From assembly GCA_019459085.1 (NCBI GenBank), contig JAIBEW010000023.1, positions 81,799 through 145,798 of the forward strand: DNA of 64,000 nt, read 5' to 3'. Position 1 is the first letter of the stretch; every line of letters begins with the position of its first letter. This stretch comes from Kaistella sp. (GTDB taxonomy: Bacteria > Bacteroidota > Bacteroidia > Flavobacteriales > Weeksellaceae). A program made the position numbers and the translations under genes. Below, in pieces: positions 28,616-37,163 of the stretch. Under the pieces are notes generated by a model that was given only the letters and a program-made list of their open reading frames with translations, did not search any database and was not told where the DNA came from.

Positions 28616-29908
28616 ATGCAAAAAAACATTCAGATTAAATTAAAAACCGCAGATAAAGCTTTTAACGATTGGAAAAAAGTTCCTTTTGCTCACCGGCAGA
28701 AACTGCTGAAAAAATTAGCGAAAGTTCTTAAGAATAATTCGGAAAAATACGCAAAGATCATCACCAAAGAAATGAATAAACCCATTTCACAGTCTATTGC
28801 TGAGGTGGAGAAATGTGCATTGATGATTGATTATTACGCCAAAGCAGCCAATGTTTTGAAACCGGAAAAGATTGAAACTGAATTCAGAATTTCCGAAATC
28901 CATTACGTTCCAAAAGGCGTGATTTTGGGTGTGATGCCGTGGAATTTTCCGTTTTGGCAGGTGCTGAGGTTTGTAGTCCCTTCTATTTTGGCCGGAAATA
29001 CAGTGGTTTTAAAACATGCATCGATCTGTTTCGGCAGCGGAAATGCAATTGAAAAAATATTTCTGGAAGCCGGTTTTCCGAAAGGAATTTTTCAGAACCT
29101 TGAAATCGGTCATGATGAGGTGAAGGAAGTTCTTGAAAACCTTGTTATAAAAGCGGTGAGTTTAACGGGAAGCGAAAAAGCCGGTGCTGAAGTTGCTTCA
29201 ATCGCCGGAAAGAACATTAAAAAATCTTTACTTGAACTCGGAGGAAGCGATGCATTTATCGTTCTGGACGATGCAGATTTCAAAAACGCCGCCGAAAGTG
29301 GTGCGAAAGCCCGGCTTCAAAATTGCGGACAGGCCTGCAATGCCGGAAAAAGATTCATCATCCAAAAAGATGTGGAAAAGGAATTTCTGCCGGTTTTTGT
29401 AAAAGAATATCAGAAATATGTCCCTGGAAATCCTTTAAAAAAGGAAACGAAAATTGCCGGAATGGCAAGACCCGATTTAGCTGACGAACTCGAAAAACAA
29501 TACAATAAGGCCATAAAGTTTGGTGCCGAAATCATCCTTCCCCTGGAAAGGATTTCTGACATTGCCTTTATTCCCGGTCTGATTAAAGTGAAAGCAGGAA
29601 ACCCCATTCTGGAAGAAGAACTTTTCGGCCCGCTCGGAATGGTCATGATTGCAAAAAATGATGAAGAAGCTTTAAAAATGGCCAATGATATTCCATTCGG
29701 GCTGTCGAATTCGGTTTGGACCAAAGATAAAAAAAGACAGCAGTTCTTTATTGAAAATTTGGACTCAGGAACTGTGAGCATCAACAAGGAAACCAGCTCA
29801 GATCCGAGACTGCCTTTTGGCGGCGCAAAATCTTCAGGTTACGGTGTGGAACTTTCGTTACTGGCACTGAAGGAATTTGTAACCGTTAAAACTGTCGTAG
29901 GAAACTAA
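28616..29908 (+). CDS. aldehyde dehydrogenase, succinate-semialdehyde type
   Basis: The 430-residue NAD(P)-dependent aldehyde dehydrogenase carries GVMPWNFPFWQV, SLTGSEKAGAEVA, the catalytic Glu region LLELGGSDAFIVL, the catalytic Cys in NCGQACNAGKRF and EEELFGPLG. It is close in length and motifs to the YneI/Sad group of succinate-semialdehyde dehydrogenases. It starts 30 nt after hutG and could be in the same transcript. The substrate is inferred from the subfamily only. Confidence 0.85.
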   Translation: MQKNIQIKLKTADKAFNDWKKVPFAHRQKLLKKLAKVLKNNSEKYAKIITKEMNKPISQSIAEVEKCALMIDYYAKAANVLKPEKIETEFRISEIHYVPKGVILGVMPWNFPFWQVLRFVVPSILAGNTVVLKHASICFGSGNAIEKIFLEAGFPKGIFQNLEIGHDEVKEVLENLVIKAVSLTGSEKAGAEVASIAGKNIKKSLLELGGSDAFIVLDDADFKNAAESGAKARLQNCGQACNAGKRFIIQKDVEKEFLPVFVKEYQKYVPGNPLKKETKIAGMARPDLADELEKQYNKAIKFGAEIILPLERISDIAFIPGLIKVKAGNPILEEELFGPLGMVMIAKNDEEALKMANDIPFGLSNSVWTKDKKRQQFFIENLDSGTVSINKETSSDPRLPFGGAKSSGYGVELSLLALKEFVTVKTVVGN

Positions 29909-29938
29909 ACTGATTCAGCGATTTTACTGAAAATAATT

Positions 29939-29973
29939 AAAAAAAATCCTGAAGTGTATTCAGGAATTTTTTT
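29939..29973. terminator. bidirectional terminator between convergent genes
   Basis: The stem TCCTGAA/TTCAGGA with loop GTGTA is flanked by an A run on the left and a T run on the right. It can terminate both the aldehyde dehydrogenase gene (plus) and pyk (minus). Confidence 0.85.
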
Positions 29974-31417
29974 AAATTGTTGTCAGTCTGAAAGTATTGG
30001 TTCGGCCACCTTCGTAGGCCGGCGTAGCATTCAGGTTGATTACAAAATCGCCCTGTTCCACAAACCCGTAATTGTGGGTGAGCATATTGACCTGAATAAT
30101 GGTTTCATCCGTAGACTTCTCCATATCATAATAAAAAGCACGGACTCCCCAAAGGAGATTCAGCATCGTAATCACGCGGAGGTTTGAACTGAAAACAATA
30201 ATATGCGAGTTCGGTCGGTGCGCAGAAATCTGAAAAGCCGTGTAGCCGGAATGAGTTAAGGTAATAATCGCCTCAACATTGGTGGTTTTTGCAATCCTTA
30301 CAGCAGCCAGACACACTCTGTTGGTAATGAAACGGTCATCAATACAGTCGAATTCGTGTTCAACAGGAGAATTTTTTTTCTGATAGAAATGGGTACGTTC
30401 AATATTTTTCACTATTTTAGACATGTTCTGAACCACTTCAACCGGGTATCTGCCCACTGAAGTTTCCCCTGAAAGCATTACGGCATCTGCGCCATCCAGA
30501 ACGGAATTGGCTACGTCATTTACTTCGGCACGTGTAGGAGTCAGACTGTTGATCATTGTTTCCATCATTTGAGTGGCAATAATCACAGGTTTTGAATAGT
30601 TTCTGGCTTTTTCCACCAAAGTTTTCTGGATGGCAGGGACCTGTTCCATCGGTACTTCAACACCCAAATCGCCACGCGCAACCATCAGACCGTCGCATTC
30701 CATCAGGATTTCGTCGATGTTTTTTACGCCTTCAGGCTTCTCGATTTTTGCAATAATCGGAGTTTTCTGTTTGTTGGTAGGATGGTCGCTCATGATTTTT
30801 TTGAGATCAATGATGTCCTGAGCGTGACGCACAAACGAAAGTGCAATCCAGTCCAGTTCCAGATCCAGCATAAAGTTGGCATCTTCAATATCTTTTTCGG
30901 TAAGCGCAGGAAGCGACACATTTGTGTTTGGGAGATTGACTCCTTTTTTGGAACTCAAAGGTCCACCCTGAATTGTTTTCGCTCTTACGGTATCGATTCT
31001 GTTGGTTTCAAGCACTTCCAGAACGAGTTTTCCGTCATCAATCAAAATTCTTTCCCCAACATTTACATCCTGCGGGAACTGCTGATAAGTCATGTATACT
31101 CTTTCGGAATCGCCTTCAATTTTTTCGTTGGTAAAGGTTAAAATATCGCCGGGATTGAGGTATGAACCTTCTTTCACGACTCCAACCCTTAATTTCGGAC
31201 CCTGTAAATCGCCTAAAATACTTACGGAAAAGCCGTACTCTTTATTAATCTCGCGGATGATTCTGACATTATTTCTAACCAAATCATAATCAGCATGGGA
31301 AAAGTTGATCCTGAAGACGTCAACTCCAGCCTGAATAAGCTGTACCATCGTCTCTTTATCAGAAGAAGCCGGACCGAGGGTAGCAATTATTTTGGTTTTT
31401 TTAAGATATTTATTCAT
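29972..31417 (-). CDS. pyk: pyruvate kinase
   Basis: Pyruvate kinase makes pyruvate and ATP from phosphoenolpyruvate and ADP. The 481 residues begin with TKIIATLGPASSDKETMVQL and show the active-site PROSITE-type segment IIAKIEKPEGVKNIDEI, MVARGDLGVEVP and MLSGETSVGRYPVE. The regulatory C-terminal domain follows. The start ATG overlaps the stop of the upstream IPExxxVDY gene (ATGAATAA). Confidence 0.97.
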   Translation of the reverse strand: MNKYLKKTKIIATLGPASSDKETMVQLIQAGVDVFRINFSHADYDLVRNNVRIIREINKEYGFSVSILGDLQGPKLRVGVVKEGSYLNPGDILTFTNEKIEGDSERVYMTYQQFPQDVNVGERILIDDGKLVLEVLETNRIDTVRAKTIQGGPLSSKKGVNLPNTNVSLPALTEKDIEDANFMLDLELDWIALSFVRHAQDIIDLKKIMSDHPTNKQKTPIIAKIEKPEGVKNIDEILMECDGLMVARGDLGVEVPMEQVPAIQKTLVEKARNYSKPVIIATQMMETMINSLTPTRAEVNDVANSVLDGADAVMLSGETSVGRYPVEVVQNMSKIVKNIERTHFYQKKNSPVEHEFDCIDDRFITNRVCLAAVRIAKTTNVEAIITLTHSGYTAFQISAHRPNSHIIVFSSNLRVITMLNLLWGVRAFYYDMEKSTDETIIQVNMLTHNYGFVEQGDFVINLNATPAYEGGRTNTFRLTTI

Positions 31418-31883
31418 AATATTGAATTATTTGGTAAAGCTCATCATCTGAGCTTAAAGAAAATTCCTGAATTTGAAAGACCAGGAGTTCAGGCAGCAAA
31501 ATTAAGGAAAAATCGGCAATAACGTCTGATGATGTAGCGATATAATCCACATCCATCTGATTATGTAACAGAAACTTAACAGACTCTTCTTCAGAAAAGA
31601 GTTCAAATGAATCCTTTTTCCGTATGCTTTCGTAAGAGACATTGCAGATGAAACGGAAACACGTTTTTACTTCGTGATGATAGGCCTTGAACTGTGTAAA
31701 TTTATAAGTGAAGTAATCCCCGTCGATTACCAAATCCTCTATTCGCATAAAGCAGAAATGGTTGATTCTGTTGACCGTAAAAAATAGTTCGTAATCAGGA
31801 ATTTCTTTTGCCAACCGAACCAAACCAATGGTCAAATCGTCATTATCTTCTTCCAGACTAAAGAACTGTTTTTGGATTTTCAA
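31410..31883 (-). CDS. IPExxxVDY-type small protein between rnc and pyk
   Basis: The 157-residue protein contains EIPDYELFFTVNRINHFCF, followed by a FTYKFTQFKAYHHEVKTCFRF segment, resembling the flavobacterial family named after the IPExxxVDY motif, which lies between rnc and pyk in this phylum. The motif itself is only partly kept here. Function unknown. It overlaps the end of rnc by 26 nt and the start of pyk by 8 nt, so translation of the three is coupled. Confidence 0.65.
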   Translation of the reverse strand: MKIQKQFFSLEEDNDDLTIGLVRLAKEIPDYELFFTVNRINHFCFMRIEDLVIDGDYFTYKFTQFKAYHHEVKTCFRFICNVSYESIRKKDSFELFSEEESVKFLLHNQMDVDYIATSSDVIADFSLILLPELLVFQIQEFSLSSDDELYQIIQYYE

Positions 31884-32622
31884 GAATATTTTCTTTTTTA
31901 TTTAAAATGTAAAAAGCGCGCTGTGCAGCTTTTTCTTCTGCTTTTTTCTTGGAACTGTCGGTGGCGTTCGAAACTTTCTCTTCACCCAGCCAAACATGAC
32001 ATCTGAAAACGGTGACCTTTTGCGCCTGATGTTCTTCGCAGGTTTCGTATCGGATCAGGACTTTTTTCTTCTGGCTCCATTCCAGCAGTAAACCTTTATA
32101 ACTTACGATCTTGTTTTCAAGCTTGTTGATTTCCTGAGGCGTGAGCAGCTTTTCGAGGATGATTTTTTTACAGAAATCATAACCTAAATCCAGATAAATG
32201 GCACCAACAAGGGCTTCGAAAAGATTTCCGCTGATGTTTTCGCTTAAAGTGATCGAATAACCCGGCTCCAGAAATTTCGTAAGCTGCAACTGTTCACCAA
32301 TCCTGTTCAGATTTTTCCGGTTCACAATTTTAGATTTCATCTGGGTGAGATATCCTTCCCTTGCATTCGGATACGTCTGGAAAAGATGGCAGGAAATAAT
32401 AGTGCCCAAAACCGAATCGCCCAGAAATTCGAGACGTTCATAGTTTTTAGGATCTGAATTTCTAGAGGAATTTTTCAGAGAAAAAGCTTCGCGGTAAAGT
32501 TGAATATTATTGATTCCGCAACCTGTAATTTTACTGATTTCAGAACTGAGATAATAATCGTTTTCCGTTAAAGTTTTTCTTCTGTGTCTGAGGAATTTAG
32601 AAAGGTATTTCTGTAACTCCAT
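31858..32622 (-). CDS. rnc: ribonuclease III
   Basis: RNase III cuts double-stranded RNA in rRNA processing. The 254 residues have the catalytic signature NYERLEFLGDSVLG (about 60-73), a second acidic site (GNLFEALVGAIYLDLG) and a C-terminal dsRNA-binding domain (about 168-240) ending SSKKKAEEKAAQRAFYIL. It sits 12 nt after fabF, the standard acpP-fabF-rnc order. Confidence 0.95.
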   Translation of the reverse strand: MELQKYLSKFLRHRRKTLTENDYYLSSEISKITGCGINNIQLYREAFSLKNSSRNSDPKNYERLEFLGDSVLGTIISCHLFQTYPNAREGYLTQMKSKIVNRKNLNRIGEQLQLTKFLEPGYSITLSENISGNLFEALVGAIYLDLGYDFCKKIILEKLLTPQEINKLENKIVSYKGLLLEWSQKKKVLIRYETCEEHQAQKVTVFRCHVWLGEEKVSNATDSSKKKAEEKAAQRAFYILNKKENILENPKTVL

Positions 32623-32634
32623 GCATCGTAGCCA

Positions 32635-33879
32635 TTAGATTTTTTTAAATAGAACGCAGGCGTTGTGGCCTCCGAATCCAAAAGTATTGCTCATGGCAAT
32701 ATTCACATTTTTCTTTACCGCAGTATTGAAGGTAAAATTCAGTCTCTTGTCAATATTTTCATCATCTGTGAAATGATTGATGGTAGGAGGAACGATTCCG
32801 TGAATAATGGTACCCAAAGCTGCAATAGCTTCAATAACACCGGCTGCGCCTAAAAGATGGCCGGTCATGGATTTTGTTGAATTGATTTGAATGTCGTAAG
32901 CATGATCGCCCAAAAGCCGTGAAATTGCGTTGGATTCTGCAATGTCACCCAGCGGAGTAGAAGTACCATGCATATTGATATGATCTACTTCGTCTGCTGT
33001 TACTTCAGCATCTTCAAGACAGTTTTTCATGACAAGATACGCGCCTAAACCTTCAGGATGAGGTGCGGTCATGTGATACGCATCTGCACTCATTCCGCCG
33101 CCTTTTAATTCGGCATAAATGGTTGCTCCGCGTTTTTTTGCGTGTTCGTACTCCTCCAGAATAATAGAGCCGGCTCCTTCGCCCAGAACAAAACCGTCAC
33201 GGTCTTTGTCAAATGGTCTTGAAGCAGTTTTAGGATCATCATTTCTGGTAGAAAGTGCCATCATGGCATTGAAACCGCCAACTCCGCTCGCTGTAACTGC
33301 AGCTTCAGAACCGCCGCACACAATAACATCAGCTTTACCTAACTGGATAAGCATTTTTGAATCGATTAAGGCGTTTGCTGAGGAAGCACAGGCTGAAACG
33401 GTGGTGTAATTAGGTCCGTGAAAGCCATACTCGATGGAAATGTGTCCCGGAGTAATGTCGGCAATCATTTTAGGAATAAAAAAAGGGTTAAATCTTGGAA
33501 TTTCTGATTTTGCCCACTCCAGAACTTCATGTTCAAAAGTTTCGAGGCCTCCGATTCCGGAACCCCAGATTACTCCAACCCTGTTTTTGTCTACGTTATC
33601 TTCCATAATCCGGGAATGTGCGACCGCTTCGCGGGCTGCAATCATTCCGAACTGGGTATTCCGGTCCATTTTTTTAGATTCTTTTTTCTCTAAATAATCT
33701 AATGGATTGAAATTTTTGATTTCGCAGGCAAATTTTGTTTTAAAATTTGTGGTATCAAAAAGAGTAATCGGAGCGGCTCCGCTCTCACCTTTGACAAGAT
33801 TTTCCCAGTAATCTGCGGCATTCTTACCAATTGGGGTAAAGGCGCCAAAACCGGTTACAACTACTCTTTTTAATTCCAT
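32635..33879 (-). CDS. fabF: beta-ketoacyl-ACP synthase II
   Basis: FabF elongates fatty acids by condensing acyl-enzyme with malonyl-ACP. The 414 residues carry the catalytic Cys in TVSACASSANAL, and His residues in NMHGTSTPLGD and STKSMTGHLLGAAG, together with the C-terminal NTFGFGGHNA. It follows acpP after 28 nt. Confidence 0.97.
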   Translation of the reverse strand: MELKRVVVTGFGAFTPIGKNAADYWENLVKGESGAAPITLFDTTNFKTKFACEIKNFNPLDYLEKKESKKMDRNTQFGMIAAREAVAHSRIMEDNVDKNRVGVIWGSGIGGLETFEHEVLEWAKSEIPRFNPFFIPKMIADITPGHISIEYGFHGPNYTTVSACASSANALIDSKMLIQLGKADVIVCGGSEAAVTASGVGGFNAMMALSTRNDDPKTASRPFDKDRDGFVLGEGAGSIILEEYEHAKKRGATIYAELKGGGMSADAYHMTAPHPEGLGAYLVMKNCLEDAEVTADEVDHINMHGTSTPLGDIAESNAISRLLGDHAYDIQINSTKSMTGHLLGAAGVIEAIAALGTIIHGIVPPTINHFTDDENIDKRLNFTFNTAVKKNVNIAMSNTFGFGGHNACVLFKKI

Positions 33880-33907
33880 AAATTCTAGAAATTTCTCTGA
33901 TAAAGAA

Positions 33908-34147
33908 TTACTTGTTAACTACCTCTTCGATATAAGCGATGGCGTGACCTACTGTAGTAATTTTCTCAGCCTGATCGTCTGGAATCTGAATGTTAAATTC
34001 TTTTTCGAATTCCATGATAAGTTCCACAGTATCTAAAGAATCAGCTCCTAAATCGTTTGTGAAGCTCGCTTCTGGAGTTACTTCAGTTTCTTCAACGTCA
34101 AGCTTATCAGCGATGATAGCTTTTACTCTTGATGCAATGTCTGACAT
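33908..34147 (-). CDS. acpP: acyl carrier protein
   Basis: The 79-residue acidic protein has the phosphopantetheine attachment site in [16 protein letters not shown]. It supplies acyl chains to FabF encoded just downstream. A TATATTTG -7 box lies at 34189-34182 on the minus strand, about 35 nt before the start. Confidence 0.97.
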   Translation of the reverse strand: MSDIASRVKAIIADKLDVEETEVTPEASFTNDLGADSLDTVELIMEFEKEFNIQIPDDQAEKITTVGHAIAYIEEVVNK

Positions 34148-34402
34148 AATAATTTATTTTTTAATATAATTGTTAATGGTGCAAATATATAAAATTCTGA
34201 ATGATAAAACATTTTTTTGAATTTATTTGCGCTTTTTTGTTGCTACGATTTGATTATCAGGAGCAATTATTTCGGTGTTCTATATAAATGGATATAATCT
34301 GTTCATTGCTTAGGTAACTCCACTTATTTCAGTTACAGATTCAGAGAATTTTTAAAAGCCTCCCACACTCAATAATTGTGGTATCAAAAGTCAATGAAAA
34401 CA

Positions 34403-34428
34403 AAAACCGCCTGATGAAAGGCGGTTTT
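34403..34428 (-). terminator. intrinsic terminator of tmRNA
   Basis: Stem AAAACCGCC/GGCGGTTTT with an 8-nt loop lies 11 nt beyond the tmRNA 3' end; on the minus strand it ends in T residues. Confidence 0.82.
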
Positions 34429-34438
34429 GATTCATAAG

Positions 34439-34835
34439 TGGAGTTGGAGGGATTCGAACCCTCGTCCAAACAAGCAACACATAAGTCTTCTACATGCTTA
34501 TTCTATTATTGATTTTCGACTGTAAACAGAGAACAGACACTCAATTTACAGCTTAACTTCTGAGGTTTTCGATCTCGTTGCGAAGTGAAACGAGACTTAT
34601 TTCCGCATTGCTATACCCCGGAATCAGCCGTCGCGAAACAGAACTTCTGCGGGATATCTTGTTTCCTTACTATCTTCAGGAAAAGCGCTAAATCCTACTA
34701 TGATTCGGATTAAGCTGCAAGAGCAAACTCTTGGTCGCCAGTTAAAATTTTGTGACAAGGGATTAAAGAGATCGCGTCACGGTTCTCTGCATGCTAACTT
34801 ACCCATTGGTCTTGCTGTCGAAACCAGTCAACCCC
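34439..34835 (-). ncRNA. ssrA: transfer-messenger RNA
   Basis: tmRNA rescues stalled ribosomes and tags the nascent peptide. The 5' GGGGTTG (from 34835) pairs with the 3' CAACTCC (34446-34440, one G-U pair), discriminator A at 34439, and CCA is not encoded. The 3' tRNA-like part has the T-arm GGGTTCGAATCCC, and the 5' part reads GACTGGTTTCGACAGCAAG. The internal frame ends in GDQEFALAA and TAA, which I take as the end of the proteolysis tag; the exact resume codon is less certain. Length is about 397 nt, one-piece. Confidence 0.93.
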
Positions 34836-34908
34836 ATTTAAATAAGACTGCAAATTTAATGAAAATTTCAGACCAATCCGAAAAATGCTCAAAATATTTA
34901 CGCAGATA

Positions 34909-34938
34909 TTGCCTGTTTCAAAAAATGTTGTATTTTTG
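34909..34938 (+). promoter_or_regulatory. promoter of rpsU
   Basis: TTG at 34909-34911, a 19-nt spacer and TATTTTTG at 34931-34938 match the Bacteroidota consensus. The rpsU ATG follows 23 nt later. Confidence 0.75.
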
Positions 34939-34961
34939 CAATCCAAAATGAGATGTAAATT

Positions 34962-35159
34962 ATGTTAATAATCCCAGTAAAAGACGGAGAGTCTATCGAC
35001 AGAGCGTTAAAAAAATACAAAAGAAAATTTGATAAAACAGGTGTTGTACGTGCCCTAAGAAGCAGACAGCAGTTTAACAAGCCTTCTGTAACCCTAAGAC
35101 AGGGCAAACTGAAAGCAGCTCATAAGCAGAGAAATCTGAGCAAAGAGGAGCAGGCTTAA
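34962..35159 (+). CDS. rpsU: 30S ribosomal protein S21
   Basis: The 65-residue basic protein starts MLIIPVKDGESIDRALKKYK and contains the S21 motif KFDKTGVVRALRSRQQF. S21 of the 30S platform affects anti-Shine-Dalgarno access, which is notable in a phylum that rarely uses Shine-Dalgarno sites. It diverges from tmRNA and is followed by xerC after 73 nt. Confidence 0.96.
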   Translation: MLIIPVKDGESIDRALKKYKRKFDKTGVVRALRSRQQFNKPSVTLRQGKLKAAHKQRNLSKEEQA

Positions 35160-35232
35160 GAATATTCTTTAACCCGAATAATAAATCATTTTTCAAATAG
35201 TTATATTTGGGAAATGATTTTTTTTGTTTAAA

Positions 35233-36120
35233 ATGCTCGAAAGATATATTGATTACATTTCCGTTGAAAAAAGATATTCGCCGCATACCGTGACGAGTTA
35301 CCGGAAAGATCTCGACGATTTTTCCCATTTTCTTCTGGAAACGGAAGGACATCAGAATTTTTCTTTGGTTGACAGGAAAATCATCAAAAATTTCATGTAC
35401 CATTTAAGTGAAAAAGGCATTTCAAAAAGAAGCATCAACAGAAAACTCTCTACGCTGAGGAGTTTTTTCCTTTTTCTACTCCGTATCCGCGAAATTTCCG
35501 TTTCTCCCACTGAAGGTGTGGAAACCCTAAAATTTTTCGCCCAAAAACAGCTTCCTTTTTCAACCGAGGAAATGAAAGACTTTGAAAACATTCCGGATGA
35601 TCAGAAACCTGAGGAATTGAAGGAGCTCATTATCGAAACGCTTTATCAGACCGGCATGCGGAAAGCAGAGCTCATTCAGCTGCGCATTGATGATGTGGAT
35701 TACACCAAAAATGAAATAAAAGTTACAGGGAAAAGGAACAAGGAACGCATCATCCCATTTTCAGAATCTCTTGCTGAAAGATTCAGGAAATATGCAGAAT
35801 CAAGGAAGCCCTTGAAAGAGAACGGAATGTACTTTTTCATCAATAAAAAAGGCAAAAAACTTACAGAGAAATTTGTTTATCTTGCCGTTAATAATTACCT
35901 TAGTCTTGTAAGTTCGAAAGAAAAAATCAGTCCGCACATACTTCGGCACAGTTTTGCTACGCATGTTCTGGAAAATGGGGCCGAGATTTCAAAAATTAAA
36001 AAATTAATGGGGCATTCGTCTCTGGCATCAACCCAGGTTTATACCGATGCCAATATAGATCAATTAAAAAAAGTGTTTAACGAAGCTCATCCGCGAGCTA
36101 AAAAAAATGTAGATTTATGA
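35233..36120 (+). CDS. xerC: tyrosine recombinase, XerC-type
   Basis: The 295-residue protein has the N-terminal SAM-like DNA-binding domain (about 1-90, YIDYISVEKRYSPHTVTSYR) and a C-terminal catalytic domain. The catalytic residues lie in TGMRKAELIQLRIDDVD (Arg), HILRHSFATHVLENG (His-x-x-Arg), LMGHSS (His) and TQVYT (Tyr). XerC/D resolve chromosome dimers at dif. The ATG at 35233 is preferred to an in-frame TTG at 35224. It overlaps hpf by ATGA. Position next to hpf and rpsU, without other phage genes, argues for the housekeeping recombinase. Confidence 0.9.
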   Translation: MLERYIDYISVEKRYSPHTVTSYRKDLDDFSHFLLETEGHQNFSLVDRKIIKNFMYHLSEKGISKRSINRKLSTLRSFFLFLLRIREISVSPTEGVETLKFFAQKQLPFSTEEMKDFENIPDDQKPEELKELIIETLYQTGMRKAELIQLRIDDVDYTKNEIKVTGKRNKERIIPFSESLAERFRKYAESRKPLKENGMYFFINKKGKKLTEKFVYLAVNNYLSLVSSKEKISPHILRHSFATHVLENGAEISKIKKLMGHSSLASTQVYTDANIDQLKKVFNEAHPRAKKNVDL

Positions 36121-36407
36121 AAATTTCAGTACAGTCAATAGGATTGACACCACACGCACCGCTTGAAGAACATATTGACAAAAAATTAGGAAAGCTTGAA
36201 AATTATTATGACAAGATTGTAGAATGCAAAGTTTTTCTGAAAGTAGAGAACAAATCCGACAAAGAAAATAAGACCGCCGAGATTATTTTAGCCGTTCCGG
36301 GCGAAGATATCGTTGTAAAAAAGACCTCTGCAAGTTTTGAGGAAAGTTTAGACCAATGCGCTGAAGTTGCTAAAAAGCTGCTAATCAAGAAAAAAGAACT
36401 CGCATAA
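36117..36407 (+). CDS. hpf: ribosome hibernation-promoting factor, short form
   Basis: The 96-residue protein belongs to the HPF/RaiA family (KISVQSIGLTPHAPLEEHID, KLENYYDKIVECKVFLKVEN, ASFEESLDQCAEVAKKLLIKKK). It binds the decoding centre of idle ribosomes. The short form lacks the C-terminal dimerisation domain. Its start overlaps the xerC stop codon, and the tRNA cluster follows. Confidence 0.92.
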   Translation: MKISVQSIGLTPHAPLEEHIDKKLGKLENYYDKIVECKVFLKVENKSDKENKTAEIILAVPGEDIVVKKTSASFEESLDQCAEVAKKLLIKKKELA

Positions 36408-36437
36408 ATAAAAATCTTAAAAATTTTTAAAAATAAT

Positions 36438-36469
36438 TTGTAGATTCCAAAAAAACTCACTTATATTTG
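36438..36469 (+). promoter_or_regulatory. promoter of the tRNA cluster
   Basis: TTTG ends at 36440, a 21-nt spacer follows, and TATATTTG lies at 36462-36469. It is followed by CACTCGCA, a sequence repeated upstream of tuf at 38774-38781. Confidence 0.6.
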
Positions 36470-36509
36470 CACTCGCAAAAAGAGATAAGTGTTCTTTTGA
36501 AATCTATTT

Positions 36510-36583
36510 GCCTCCATAGCTCAGTTGGCTAGAGCAGCTGATTTGTAATCAGCAGGTCGTGGGTTCGAGTCCCTCTGGAGGCT
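36510..36583 (+). tRNA. tRNA-Thr (TGT)
   Basis: Acceptor stem GCCTCCA/TGGAGGC, discriminator T at 36583. The anticodon loop TTTGTAA has anticodon TGT at 36544-36546, and the T-arm contains GGGTTCGAGTCCC. CCA is not encoded. It is the first of four clustered tRNA genes. Confidence 0.96.
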
Positions 36584-36600
36584 CGTATTTTTATAAAATT

Positions 36601-36683
36601 GGGGAGATTCCAGAGTGGCCAAATGGATCAGACTGTAACTCTGCTGTCTTACGACTTCGTAGGTTCGAATCCTACTCTCCCCA
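36601..36683 (+). tRNA. tRNA-Tyr (GTA)
   Basis: Acceptor stem GGGGAGA/TCTCCCC, anticodon GTA at 36635-36637. The long variable arm (TGCTGTCTTACGACTTCG region) is typical of tRNA-Tyr, and the T-loop is TTCGAAT. 83 nt. Confidence 0.95.
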
Positions 36684-36766
36684 CATTTTATAAAAAATAT
36701 TTTGTAGGTTTTGAAAAATATCTTAGATTTGCAAACCGTTTACCAACAGTTTTTGTAAACAAAAAT

Positions 36767-36839
36767 GCGGAAGTAGCTCAGTTGGTAGAGCGTCAGCCTT
36801 CCAAGCTGAATGTCGCGAGTTCGACCCTCGTCTTCCGCT
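36767..36839 (+). tRNA. tRNA-Gly (TCC)
   Basis: Acceptor stem GCGGAAG/CTTCCGC, anticodon loop CTTCCAA with anticodon TCC at 36800-36802, and T-loop TTCGACC. 73 nt. Confidence 0.95.
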
Positions 36840-36842
36840 CAC

Positions 36843-36878
36843 AAAAATCACAACCAACGCGGATTGTGATTTTTTTTT
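36843..36878 (+). terminator. terminator-like hairpin between tRNA-Gly and tRNA-Thr
   Basis: Stem AAAAATCACAA/TTGTGATTTTT with a 10-nt loop runs into a long T tract. It would end or attenuate transcription after tRNA-Gly, before tRNA-Thr(GGT). Confidence 0.7.
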
Positions 36879-36887
36879 AAAATTTCC

Positions 36888-36959
36888 GCCGACTTAGCTC
36901 AGGGGTAGAGCGTTTCCTTGGTAAGGAAGAGGTCGTGAGTTCAAATCTCATAGTTGGCT
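36888..36959 (+). tRNA. tRNA-Thr (GGT)
   Basis: Acceptor stem GCCGACT/AGTTGGC with one G-T pair. Anticodon loop TTGGTAA with anticodon GGT at 36920-36922. T-loop TTCAAAT. 72 nt, CCA not encoded. Confidence 0.94.
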
Positions 36960-36965
36960 CTGTTT

Positions 36966-36994
36966 AAATCTCTCATTTTTTGGGAGATTTTTTT
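36966..36994 (+). terminator. terminator after the tRNA cluster
   Basis: Stem AAATCTCTC/GGGAGATTT (outer part AT-rich, with G-U pairs) followed by T residues. It separates the tRNA genes from tuf. Confidence 0.7.
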
Positions 36995-37110
36995 GTTATA
37001 CGGCAACGGGTAAAATTAATTTTGAGTATTTGCAGTGATTTGATATTGATGTTTTAAGCATCTTGCCAAAATGGAAAAATTCCACCTTTTAATATTTACA
37101 GCTGGAAAAA

Positions 37111-37145
37111 AATGAAGCGAAATAGAAAAACTATTTCGCATCATT
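37111..37145 (-). terminator. terminator of the DUF4394 gene
   Basis: Imperfect 15-bp arms AATGAAGCGAAATAG/CTATTTCGCATCATT with an AAAAA loop are flanked by an A run that is the U-tract of the minus-strand transcript. Confidence 0.8.
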
Positions 37146-37163
37146 TTGTTTAAAAGATCGTTT

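Noticed and set aside
35233..36120. Integrase of a mobile element beside tRNA genes
   Set aside because: The recombinase is coupled to hpf and next to rpsU in a housekeeping context, and no phage or conjugation genes or attachment repeats were seen, so XerC is the better reading.
36599..36880. 93-codon plus-strand frame over the tRNA cluster
   Set aside because: It simply reads through tRNA-Tyr and tRNA-Gly; both fold as proper tRNAs.
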